A DNA stretch of 64,000 nucleotides, taken from positions 21,348 to 85,347 of the forward strand of contig CALUVB010000016.1 in the NCBI GenBank assembly GCA_944324115.1, read 5' to 3'. The notes beneath the pieces were generated by a model. It made no database searches and was not told the origin of the DNA. It saw only the letters and a program-made list of their open reading frames with translations. This DNA comes from an uncultured Elusimicrobiales bacterium (lineage in GTDB: Bacteria; Elusimicrobiota; Elusimicrobia; Elusimicrobiales; Elusimicrobiaceae). Each line of letters opens with the position of its first letter. Positions within the stretch are counted from its first letter, which is position 1. Shown here in pieces: positions 53,056 to 60,740 of this stretch. Both the position numbers and the translations under genes were made by a program.

Positions 53056-54348
53056 ATGCCCATGTATCAAAAACTGATTGCTTTTTTTAACAAACATTAT
53101 CGCCGAAACCACGATTTGATGTTTTATTCACTTACGTTGGCGGTTATTTTGCTCACTACGGTTTTGACGATATCCGTCACGCGCGACAAAAACCGGCAGG
53201 AGTTAATTAATTCCCGCGAAAAAGAAATCCAAGTAACTGATTTTACAGTCAAACAAAAGCCCATTTATGTGGCCTTACAAGAAGCCGGACTTAACAATGT
53301 GGAAGTATCGGAAATTGTAGATAAATTAAATTCAGTGGTGGATACCCGCAAACTGCAAAATGATGATGAATACTCCATTTCCACCACCACAGAAGGCAAT
53401 TTTGCTCTATTGCTTTTAAACCAAGGCCTCACACACTATTTTGTGGCTAATGTGGGCGGCCAATTGATAGCCGGTCAATCCGACGTGGAAATATTAACCC
53501 GCATCAAAAGTACGGCAGGAGAAATAAAGAATTCTCTGTTTGAGTCTATGCTTAAAGATGATGTAACTATTCCGCTGATAGTAGATCTGACAGATGCTTT
53601 TTCTTGGAATATAGACTTCAATACGGAAACCCGCAACGGCGACCAATTTGCCGCCGTCTGGGAAGAGCATTACACCCGTGATGGCATGATTACCGGACAA
53701 GACCTGGTGGCGGCCATGTATCAAGGCCAAGTAACCGGGGAAAACTATGCGTTTTATTACAATGATGAATTTTTTGACAAGACGGGCAAAATTACCAAAA
53801 AGATGTTTTTAAAATCGCCCATCAGCTTCCGCGGCGTACGCATTTCCTCCCGTTTTAACCCTAACCGCATGCACCCCATTTTGCGTATTCGCCGCCCACA
53901 CTTGGGTATAGACTATGCTGCGCCTACCGGAACACCGGTGCAAGTGGTAGCTGACGGCGTAGTTACTTTTGTCGGGAAAAAAGGCGGTTTCGGCAATTAT
54001 GTAGAAGTGCGCCACGCCAACAATTATGTAACTACTTATGGTCATTTAAGCCGCTTTGCTAAAAAGACCAAAAAAGGCGCCAAAGTGACCCAAGGAGACA
54101 CCATTGCCTATGTAGGCAGCACGGGGCTTTCCACCGGGCCGCATTTAGATTTCCGCATCAAACAAAATAATAAATTTATAGATTTCTTAAAGATGAAAAA
54201 CCGCAACTCGGCGCTGCGCTCAGTGCCTAAAGAACAGAAGGAAGATTTTGAAGAAATAAAAGAGCTTTATATGGAAGCGTTGCAAGAAGCGCTGGCAAAG
54301 GCTTTGCCGCCGGCGCAAGAAGCCGAAAACAAGCAGGAGGCCCAATGA
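53056..54348 (+). CDS. Membrane-anchored M23 peptidase-like protein
   Basis: 430 residues. One amino-terminal membrane helix (LMFYSLTLAVILLTTVLTIS), a middle domain and a carboxy-terminal LytM/M23 domain with HLGIDYAAPTGTPV near residue 282 (His-x3-Asp zinc ligands) and GPHLDFR near 362, where most active enzymes have HLHF. Asp at the third ligand may still bind zinc or may mean an inactive regulator. It should act on or bind peptidoglycan in the periplasm. No ribosome site: the upstream terminator stem ends three bases before the ATG. It overlaps the next gene by four bases. Confidence 0.86.
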   Translation: MPMYQKLIAFFNKHYRRNHDLMFYSLTLAVILLTTVLTISVTRDKNRQELINSREKEIQVTDFTVKQKPIYVALQEAGLNNVEVSEIVDKLNSVVDTRKLQNDDEYSISTTTEGNFALLLLNQGLTHYFVANVGGQLIAGQSDVEILTRIKSTAGEIKNSLFESMLKDDVTIPLIVDLTDAFSWNIDFNTETRNGDQFAAVWEEHYTRDGMITGQDLVAAMYQGQVTGENYAFYYNDEFFDKTGKITKKMFLKSPISFRGVRISSRFNPNRMHPILRIRRPHLGIDYAAPTGTPVQVVADGVVTFVGKKGGFGNYVEVRHANNYVTTYGHLSRFAKKTKKGAKVTQGDTIAYVGSTGLSTGPHLDFRIKQNNKFIDFLKMKNRNSALRSVPKEQKEDFEEIKELYMEALQEALAKALPPAQEAENKQEAQ

Positions 54349-54923
54349 CAAAACGTATTGCCATTACCGGAGGCCCTAACGGCGGAAAAACCACCGCCCT
54401 CTCGGTGCTTAAAGAGACGTTTGGCAGCAGGATAGAAGTCGTTCCGGAAGCAGCCACCATGATTTTCAGCGGCGGTTTCCCGCGCAAAGACGGCAGCGTG
54501 GAACATGTACACGCCGCCCAGCGTATTATTTTCTACGCTACCCAACAAATGGAAAGCCTAGCCATGCAAACCACCGCTGCCGACTTAATCGTATGCGACC
54601 GCGGCACCGTTGACGCCGCCGTCTATTGGCCGGAAGGGATAGATGATTTTTTCGCCCACATGGGCACCACCTTAGAGGAACAAATCGCCCGTTATGATGC
54701 GGTTATTCATCTTTCTCCTCCGCTCAAGGCAGAATTTTACCAGTCCACTCGCGTGCGTACGGAGACGTTGGAAGAAGCGTCACGCATTGACCGGAAAATT
54801 TTAAAAATTTGGGAAAAACACCCCAACCGCATGGTGCTGCCTTCTATGGACCACTTTTTTCAAAAAGCCGGCATCATTAAAGATTTTATAGAAACTCTTC
54901 TTCCCCAGGAGGAGAAAAAATGA
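54345..54923 (+). CDS. P-loop NTPase, AAA_28-like (first of a pair)
   Basis: 192 residues. GGPNGGKTTALSVLKETFG is a Walker A at residues 9-16. FSGGFPRKDG, LIVCDRGTVDAAVYWP (Walker B-like Asp and Arg) and RYDAVIHLSP follow. The fold and motifs are those of small AAA_28 NTPases related to kinases of nucleotides or NadR-like proteins; substrate unknown. Closely related along its whole length to the next gene, so a tandem duplication. Both its ends overlap neighbours by four bases, which suggests coupled translation with the M23 gene and the second copy. Confidence 0.8.
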   Translation: MTKRIAITGGPNGGKTTALSVLKETFGSRIEVVPEAATMIFSGGFPRKDGSVEHVHAAQRIIFYATQQMESLAMQTTAADLIVCDRGTVDAAVYWPEGIDDFFAHMGTTLEEQIARYDAVIHLSPPLKAEFYQSTRVRTETLEEASRIDRKILKIWEKHPNRMVLPSMDHFFQKAGIIKDFIETLLPQEEKK

Positions 54924-55486
54924 ATAAAAAGAAAATCGTTTTAACCGGCGGCCCCAGCGGCGGCAAAACTACGGCGTTGTCTATTTTAAAAGAAACCTTT
55001 GGCAACAAAATAGAACTGGTGCAGGAAGCGGCTACGCTGATTTATAGCGGCGGTTTCCCGCGCAAAGACAATAGCCCGCTGCATATTGAACATGCCCAGC
55101 GGATTATTTTTTACACGGTACACCAATTGGAACAATTGGCAGACGTCACTTCTAGCGCCCAGTTGATTGTGTGTGACCGCGGATCCATTGACGGGGCCGT
55201 GTACTGGCCCAAAGGCCCGGAGGACTTCTTTAAGGCCATGAACAGCAGTTTGGAGGCAGAGCTGGCCCGCTACGACGCGGTCATTCACCTCTCCCCCCCG
55301 CCGGAGAAAGATTTCTATCAGGCCACCAATGTTCGCACGGAAACATTACAGCAGGCGTTTGAAATTGACGACAAAATCCTTAAAATTTGGGAAAAGCACC
55401 CCAACCGCCTGGTAGTGCCGCGCAGTAAACATTATTTTGAAAAAGCCGAAATTATCAAAAATTTTGTGGAGAATTTACTTCACTAA
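54920..55486 (+). CDS. P-loop NTPase, AAA_28-like (second of a pair)
   Basis: 188 residues, paralogue of the previous gene: GGPSGGKTTALSILKETFG, YSGGFPRKDN, LIVCDRGSIDGAVYWP, RYDAVIHLSPP and RTETLQQAFEIDDKILKIWE line up without gaps of note. Differences are spread evenly, so the duplication is not recent and both copies have been kept. GGAGG is 8-9 bases before the ATG. Two copies could form a heterodimer or act on different substrates; no substrate is suggested by the neighbours. Low risk that it is a deoxynucleoside-type kinase; function left open. Confidence 0.8.
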   Translation: MNKKKIVLTGGPSGGKTTALSILKETFGNKIELVQEAATLIYSGGFPRKDNSPLHIEHAQRIIFYTVHQLEQLADVTSSAQLIVCDRGSIDGAVYWPKGPEDFFKAMNSSLEAELARYDAVIHLSPPPEKDFYQATNVRTETLQQAFEIDDKILKIWEKHPNRLVVPRSKHYFEKAEIIKNFVENLLH

Positions 55487-55510
55487 TTCATTTAAGGAGT
55501 TTTAAATTGT

Positions 55511-55927
55511 ATGTGGAATCCGTTTAAGAAGAAATCCGCCGAAGAAGCCCAGCCTTCCGCCGCTGCGGAAACAGCCGGCGCGCCAAAAGCGGAAAAAAAA
55601 GCCCCCAAAGAAAGCATTGAACAGCGTATTGAACGCGAAATAGACGCTTTGCCGGGTATGATAAAAAACAAACTTAAAGACCCGCAAGTAAAACAACGCT
55701 TCATTGATATTGCCAAACGCATGGAAAAAGACGGCGTGGACTTTAAAAGTATCCGTCAGATGAAAAAATGGATGAAAGCCCACGAAGCCGAGTTAAAAGC
55801 CGAGCAAGCCGGCGGCGTGCCGAAAGTGGAAACAGTCGTACATGAAGGCCCGCGCATCGGCCGTAACGATCCCTGTCCGTGCGGCAGCGGAAAGAAATAT
55901 AAAAAATGCTGCGGAAAAGATAAATAA
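55511..55927 (+). CDS. SEC-C motif protein
   Basis: 138 residues. An Ala/Glu/Lys-rich start, a helical middle ([20 protein letters not shown]) and a carboxy-terminal SEC-C zinc motif, [17 protein letters not shown], as found at the end of SecA, where Cys-x-Cys and Cys-Cys bind zinc and help contact SecB or ribosomes. It is not SecA. Role unknown. AAGGAG lies about 12 bases upstream. Followed by a hairpin terminator shared with pilin H. Confidence 0.8.
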   Translation: MWNPFKKKSAEEAQPSAAAETAGAPKAEKKAPKESIEQRIEREIDALPGMIKNKLKDPQVKQRFIDIAKRMEKDGVDFKSIRQMKKWMKAHEAELKAEQAGGVPKVETVVHEGPRIGRNDPCPCGSGKKYKKCCGKDK

Positions 55928-55933
55928 CAAGTA

Positions 55934-55965
55934 GAATACCCCCAGGCTAATGCCCGGGGGTATTC
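55934..55965. terminator. Hairpin between the SEC-C gene and pilin H
   Basis: GAATACCCCC / GGGGGTATTC with a small inner mismatch. Convergent genes; T runs are short. Confidence 0.75.
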
Positions 55966-56023
55966 TAAAAAGCGTTCCTAATCACTTCGCCCAAAACTGA
56001 GAGATCTATTTCTATAGCAGGCT

Positions 56024-56551
56024 TTATCTATATCCCTCCACATAATTCCACCCGTTGCTCTGCAGTTGTTTACAAATTTTTCTCCCCGTTTCTGTATTCT
56101 GTGTCCAGCACTCTTTTCCCAAGTTCCCATTTTCTCCTTCAATAACGAAACGATATTCCTCATCGCTATCACGACTCACTTCAATTCCAATATATTGATT
56201 TCTTGCACTATAGCTACCTTCATATCTGAAATACTTCGTTTCATAATACCCGCTAACTTCATTCCAAGCCCCGCCCTGCAATTCTACGGAAGCAATATCA
56301 AAAAACGAGGCATCTTCAGCTGGATTAGCCAACATATGCAGCCGCAGGCTGTCCTCCATTACACGCATATTCTGTAAAGCTTCAGACACGCGGGCCTTTT
56401 CCACCGCTATCGTATACTGCGGCAACGCAACCGCCGCCAAGATGCCTATTATCAGCACCACCACCAACAGCTCAATGAGCGTAAAACCATTTGTAAGCCG
56501 TTTCAAGGCGTTTTTCTCGTTAGAAATATTTTTCTGATACATTTTGTTCAT
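56024..56551 (-). CDS. Type IV pilin-like protein (pilin H)
   Basis: 175 residues: 22-residue leader MNKMYQKNISNEKNALKRLT plus NG, then FTLIELLVVVLIIG. The head (RVSEALQNMRVMEDSLRLHM, RYEGSYSARNQYIGIEVSRD) differs fully from that of pilin I although leader, promoter and first helix are nearly identical. One Cys pair near the end (CWTQNTETGRKIC). The ATG is seven bases past the -10, with no Shine-Dalgarno: predicted leaderless. Lies directly downstream of pilin I on the same strand with no terminator between. Confidence 0.9.
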   Translation of the reverse strand: MNKMYQKNISNEKNALKRLTNGFTLIELLVVVLIIGILAAVALPQYTIAVEKARVSEALQNMRVMEDSLRLHMLANPAEDASFFDIASVELQGGAWNEVSGYYETKYFRYEGSYSARNQYIGIEVSRDSDEEYRFVIEGENGNLGKECWTQNTETGRKICKQLQSNGWNYVEGYR

Positions 56552-56586
56552 ATATCAAAATGTATCAAAAAAAAAAAACAGCGCAA
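56536..56586 (-). promoter_or_regulatory. Pilin H promoter cassette, T12 tract, 16-base spacer
   Basis: Minus strand TTGCGC (56581-56586), T12 (56567-56578), TACATT (56559-56564). Dyad arms at 56536-56545 and 56557-56566 with an 11-base centre. Confidence 0.72.
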
Positions 56587-56612
56587 GGCCTTTAAAAATC
56601 CTTGCACCGAAA

Positions 56613-57182
56613 TCATCTAAAAGCACCCAAGCCATAATACCAATATACGGAATTTTCAGTTTCAACAGGACTGCCATAAGTAGCACAAATGCTCTTGCCG
56701 AGCTCCACTTGTTCACTGTCTTTCCTCACACCGCACCGCTTATATCCATTTGGGGAAAAACTCCACAGTATCCAGCTAGGGGTGCGGGTGTCTTGCACTT
56801 GCACGCGCCCAGGACCACCAACGCCTTCTCCATAGAAGGTAATATCCAGGTTACCACAGGTATACCAATTCAGTTCTTCTTCAATAGTAACTGATAAATG
56901 GCAATTTCCAGGCAGACTTACATCCAATTCATCTTTATCCAACGTATATTTTCCATTCGCCATAAAATATAATTGCTCCGCCCGTGAAATAGAAGAAGCC
57001 AATGTAATAGCATTGCTTAACCGGCTGCGGGCCACGGCCTTTTCATACTGCGGCAACGCAACCGCCGCCAAGATGCCTATTATCAGTACCACCACCAACA
57101 GCTCAATGAGCGTAAAACCACTTGCAAGCCGTTTCAAGGCGTTTTTCTCGTTAGAAATATTTTTCTGATACATTTTGTTCAT
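56613..57182 (-). CDS. Type IV pilin-like protein (pilin I)
   Basis: 189 residues: 22-residue leader MNKMYQKNISNEKNALKRLA plus SG, then FTLIELLVVVLIIG. Head: AITLASSISRAEQLYFMANG, then KYTLDKDELDVSLPGNC, related in pattern to pilins F and J, with two or more Cys pairs, ending in YWYYGLGAFR. The promoter and the first ~42 codons are almost the same as in pilin H, the rest is unrelated, so the pair is a mosaic. The ATG is seven bases past the -10. Confidence 0.9.
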   Translation of the reverse strand: MNKMYQKNISNEKNALKRLASGFTLIELLVVVLIIGILAAVALPQYEKAVARSRLSNAITLASSISRAEQLYFMANGKYTLDKDELDVSLPGNCHLSVTIEEELNWYTCGNLDITFYGEGVGGPGRVQVQDTRTPSWILWSFSPNGYKRCGVRKDSEQVELGKSICATYGSPVETENSVYWYYGLGAFR

Positions 57183-57217
57183 ATATCAAAATGTATCAAA
57201 AAAAAAAAACAGCGCAA
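57167..57217 (-). promoter_or_regulatory. Pilin I promoter cassette, T12 tract, 16-base spacer
   Basis: Minus strand TTGCGC (57212-57217), T12 (57198-57209), TACATT (57190-57195). Same as pilin H, including the 11-base dyad centre. Confidence 0.72.
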
Positions 57218-57418
57218 GGCCTTTAAACTTTACGCGTCAGATATATTTTCAGTTTATATATTCCGTTTTTTTCACGCTGAAAATTGGGAATTTATTTTAT
57301 AAAAAAACACTTCCTTAATATTTATTGAACAGCGTCATCTTTGCCGCCCCATCTGGCGGGGCAAGCAAAGCACCCGCGGGGAACACTCCTGCACCCAGCC
57401 GACAGATAAACCGGGCGT

Positions 57419-58021
57419 TTATAAATAATCTTGAATATGTTTATACACTTTATCAGCCACCTTTTCATAGCCGGCGGCATTGGGGTGGACTTGGTCAGAC
57501 ATTAACGCTCTTTCTCCAAAGACCCCGTCTAATATCCCCGGCACGAACAGTGCTCCTTTTTCGCGGGCCAGTTTTTTATAGGCTTTGGTATATTTTTTCA
57601 TACCATAATATCCTCCCGTATCCACAATGACGGCAATTGCCCCCATTTCCTGCACACGGTCTACCATCTGGGCCATAGCGCTGAGTGTTTGTTCAAAAGG
57701 CACTGACCGCATAAAATCATTCCCTCCAAACTCAATCAACACCATATACGGCGCCTGTTCCGTCACCTGTGCAAACCGACGGGGCGCAGCGGCGGCGGTA
57801 TCTCCATTCAGTCCCGCATTAATTATATTTTTCCCAGTACGTTTCATTAAATACGCCGGATATGTTTGATCCCGCGCGGCCCCTTTTCCATAAGTCAAGC
57901 TATCTCCAAAAGCCACAATCGTATTACCGCGGGCATCGGCATTTTTAATTACCGTTTCCGCACGACCCCACACAAAATAGACTGCCGCACAAATTATTAA
58001 AAAGAATATTATTTTTTTCAT
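57419..58021 (-). CDS. Exported SGNH hydrolase (TesA-like)
   Basis: 200 residues with an amino-terminal signal or anchor helix (KKIIFFLIICAAVYFVWG). SGNH blocks: AFGDSLTYGKG (catalytic Ser), NAGLNGDT (Gly), EFGGNDF (Asn) and SDQVHPNAAGYE (Asp, His). Relatives are lysophospholipase/thioesterase TesA or arylesterases in the periplasm; the substrate is unknown. TACAAT then GAGGC then ATG upstream: leaderless or short leader. Divergent from cdd. Confidence 0.86.
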   Translation of the reverse strand: MKKIIFFLIICAAVYFVWGRAETVIKNADARGNTIVAFGDSLTYGKGAARDQTYPAYLMKRTGKNIINAGLNGDTAAAAPRRFAQVTEQAPYMVLIEFGGNDFMRSVPFEQTLSAMAQMVDRVQEMGAIAVIVDTGGYYGMKKYTKAYKKLAREKGALFVPGILDGVFGERALMSDQVHPNAAGYEKVADKVYKHIQDYL

Positions 58022-58082
58022 GCCTCATTGTAGCAAATGGACCCCCTTGCCGAAAATACCACTTTTTCCGTCGGACAAGGGC

Positions 58083-58110
58083 TTGACTTTTCCTATAACA
58101 AAGTTAGAAT
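58083..58110 (+). promoter_or_regulatory. cdd promoter, predicted leaderless start
   Basis: TTGACT (58083-58088), 16 bases, TAGAAT (58105-58110), six bases, ATG. Best leaderless candidate among the housekeeping genes. Confidence 0.65.
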
Positions 58111-58116
58111 AAAAGT

Positions 58117-58551
58117 ATGAAGACAAAACTAGATAAAAAAACATTAGATTGCTTGGTGCAGGCTGCAATTGCAGTCAAAAAAAATTCTTATTCTCCGTAT
58201 TCACATTTTAAGGTGGGTGCGGCTGTGCTGGCTCCTGACGGGCAAATATACGCCGGCACCAATATAGAAAACGCTTCCTATGGTCTGACAGTGTGTGCCG
58301 AACGCAATGCCATGTTCCGAGGAGTGTGCAACGGGCAACGCCAGTTTATTGCCTTGGCTGTCTGTACGGATCCGGTGGAAGGAGACGACTTCGGTTCTCC
58401 GTGCGGGGCCTGCCGCCAAGTCATGGCAGAATTTATGAAATTAGACGCTCCCATCTTGTTGGTCAGCGTCAACAAAAAAGACCAGACCAAAGTACTGAAG
58501 AAAAAATTAAAGGACCTTCTCCCTCTGCCGTTCCTAAAACCGGGAGAATAA
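58117..58551 (+). CDS. cdd: Cytidine deaminase
   Basis: 144-residue homotetrameric-type enzyme that turns cytidine and deoxycytidine to uridine forms. HFKVGAAVLAPDG, TNIENASYGLTVCAERNAMF (zinc Cys and catalytic Glu) near residue 45, and SPCGACRQVMAEF near 87 with the two other zinc Cys. Length is normal for the short form. It would use nucleosides brought in by the symporter at 45180. Leaderless start predicted. The gal genes follow after 62 bases. Confidence 0.94.
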   Translation: MKTKLDKKTLDCLVQAAIAVKKNSYSPYSHFKVGAAVLAPDGQIYAGTNIENASYGLTVCAERNAMFRGVCNGQRQFIALAVCTDPVEGDDFGSPCGACRQVMAEFMKLDAPILLVSVNKKDQTKVLKKKLKDLLPLPFLKPGE

Positions 58552-58613
58552 ACGCAGACGTGGGCTGAGAGCAAAGTTCACAAGCGCTTTTAGATCAGTG
58601 TGCTGGAGGAATT

Positions 58614-59564
58614 GTGAAAACTATTCAATACAAAGGCCTGCATGCACTATGTTTGGAAAATGAGTTTATTGCACTCACTTTCTTGCCCGAGTATGCCTGT
58701 AAAATAGCCAGCTTGATTAAAAAAGACACCCGGCGTGAATTTTTATTTCAGAGCGGGGCGGAGCGCCTCTCCCCGCCCACTTATGGGGCTTCTTTTGCGC
58801 AGTATGACAGCAGCGGATTTGACGAAGTACTGCCGTCAATAGACGCAGCCCCTTATCCGGCCGGGCCTTATCAAGGCACCCCTGTACCTGACCATGGCGA
58901 GGTATGGGCCCTGCCTTGGCAACACATTATTCACCCCACAAAAGACGGCTTGACGGCATGGGTTAAAAGCCCGGCCCTGCCCTATCAATTTTCGCGCGAT
59001 TTAACCCTATGCGGCCCGGAAATCCGCATACATTATACATTGGAAAATTTTTCACAGACGCCCTTTCCATTCATCTGGACACCCCATTGTCTGCTTAATT
59101 GTTCACCACAGACGCGGTTGCTCATACCGGATAATTTGACTGAAATTATGACAGTGGAACACAGCTCCCCAAACTTAGGCCCTTGGGGAACCCGACACCA
59201 TTATCCCCATACGGTATCAGCAAAAGGCAATCCGATAGATCTGTCTTGCACGCAGCCGGCTACAGACAATTCCTGTGAAAAATTTTATTTTACACAAAAA
59301 AACACCCAAGGCTGGTGCGGCATCATACACCAAGATAATGGAGATACGCTTACTTACCACTACGATGCGGATAAAGTGCCTTATTTGGCCGTATGGAAAA
59401 CCCAGGGCGGCTACCGCGGGGACTATAACTTGGCCCTGGAGCCGTGCACCGGGGAATGGGACGATATTTATATAGCGCACAAAATCCGCCGCGTTGCAGT
59501 CTGCGAACCAAAAAGCAAATACGAATGGAATTTTAAGATAATTCTCAGCCAGGAGCCGCTATGA
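58614..59564 (+). CDS. Aldose 1-epimerase family protein
   Basis: 316 residues of the galactose mutarotase superfamily. GFDEVLPSIDAAPYP near residue 70, PDHGEVWALPW near 95, FPFIWTPHCLLN near 155 and LALEPCTGEWDD near 275 hold the expected His and Glu positions. It probably converts beta- to alpha-galactose for GalK, given its place just before galK and galT; other sugars are possible. GTG start with GGAGGA 3 bases upstream. Its stop overlaps the galK ATG (ATGA). Confidence 0.8.
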   Translation: MKTIQYKGLHALCLENEFIALTFLPEYACKIASLIKKDTRREFLFQSGAERLSPPTYGASFAQYDSSGFDEVLPSIDAAPYPAGPYQGTPVPDHGEVWALPWQHIIHPTKDGLTAWVKSPALPYQFSRDLTLCGPEIRIHYTLENFSQTPFPFIWTPHCLLNCSPQTRLLIPDNLTEIMTVEHSSPNLGPWGTRHHYPHTVSAKGNPIDLSCTQPATDNSCEKFYFTQKNTQGWCGIIHQDNGDTLTYHYDADKVPYLAVWKTQGGYRGDYNLALEPCTGEWDDIYIAHKIRRVAVCEPKSKYEWNFKIILSQEPL

Positions 59565-60730
59565 AGCATATGGAATTAAAAAATAAATTTGCCGAAATAT
59601 TCGGCACGGACAAAACACCGCGCCTGTTCTGCGCCCCGGCGCGGGTCAACCTAATAGGAGAACACACCGATTATAACGGCGGGCATGTTTTCCCATGCGC
59701 CTTGTCTTTCAACACATATGTGGCCGCTGCCAAACGCGGCGATTCTAAGATACGCCTCTATTCTCTTAATTTTGAAAAAACGGGTCTTGTAGAGGCCGAC
59801 TTAACACAATTAGCCTTTAATAAAAAACAAGACTGGGCCAATTATCCGCTGGGTGTTTTTTGGGCCATGCTGCAACGCGGGCTGCCACCTGCAGGAGCGG
59901 ACTTGTTGTTTTGGGGAGATGTCCCGCTGGGGGCGGGGCTATCCTCTTCGGCCTCTATAGAGCTGGCTGCCGCCGTTACGCTTAATACTCTTTTCGCTTT
60001 GGGGCTGCCTCATACGGAGCTGGCCAAAATCGGACAAGAAGCGGAAAATCAATTTGTCGGCATGAACTGCGGGATTATGGACCAATTCGCCTCCGCCATG
60101 GGCAAAGCCAATCACGCCATTTTATTAAACTGCAACACCTTGGCTTATGAATATGCCCCGCTGGAACTCAAAGGAGTATCTATTTTAATATGTAATACCA
60201 ACAAGCCGCACAATCTTATTGAGTCTAAATATAATGAACGCCGAAGCCAAAGCGAACATGCCTTGCGGCAGCTGCAAAGCCGTCTGCCCATCAAAGCACT
60301 GGGAGAGCTGAGCGAAGAGGCGTTTGAAGCAAATAAAGAACTCATTACAGACCCCGTAGAACGCAAACGCGCCAAACATGCGGTATATGAAAATCAACGC
60401 ACTTTAAAAGCGGAACAGGCACTTAAAGCAGGAGATTTGGAAAAATTCGGACAACTGATGAACGCCTCCCACATCTCCTTGCGAGACGATTATGAAGTAA
60501 CCGGAGCCGAATTAGACGCCATGGCCCAGGCTGCCTGGAAACAGCCCGGAGTGCTGGGGGCGCGCATGACTGGAGGAGGTTTTGGCGGCTGTGTGGTAGC
60601 CCTGGTAAAAGACGAAGCGGTAGAGGCGTTCAAACGAAACGTAGCCCAAGAATATGAAGCAAAAACAGGTTATAAACCGGACTTTTATATAGCAGCCGCC
60701 GGAGACGGCGCGCGCGAACTCAAAGACTAA
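59561..60730 (+). CDS. galK: Galactokinase
   Basis: 389-residue GHMP kinase that phosphorylates alpha-galactose at C1. Signature APARVNLIGEHTDYNGGH near residue 28, ATP loop GAGLSSSASIELAAAV near 127, and MTGGGFGGCVVALV near 340. Substrate Asp in GMNCGIMDQFAS. GGAG is 5-6 bases before the ATG. Second of galM-galK-galT, with four-base overlap before and 10-base gap after. Confidence 0.95.
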   Translation: MKHMELKNKFAEIFGTDKTPRLFCAPARVNLIGEHTDYNGGHVFPCALSFNTYVAAAKRGDSKIRLYSLNFEKTGLVEADLTQLAFNKKQDWANYPLGVFWAMLQRGLPPAGADLLFWGDVPLGAGLSSSASIELAAAVTLNTLFALGLPHTELAKIGQEAENQFVGMNCGIMDQFASAMGKANHAILLNCNTLAYEYAPLELKGVSILICNTNKPHNLIESKYNERRSQSEHALRQLQSRLPIKALGELSEEAFEANKELITDPVERKRAKHAVYENQRTLKAEQALKAGDLEKFGQLMNASHISLRDDYEVTGAELDAMAQAAWKQPGVLGARMTGGGFGGCVVALVKDEAVEAFKRNVAQEYEAKTGYKPDFYIAAAGDGARELKD

Positions 60731-60740
60731 TGGAGCGTAT

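Noticed and set aside
53056..53073. ATGTATCAAAAA at the M23 start, as in the pilin cassette
   Set aside because: Twelve matching bases without the tract, the dyad or the pilin frame; probably chance.
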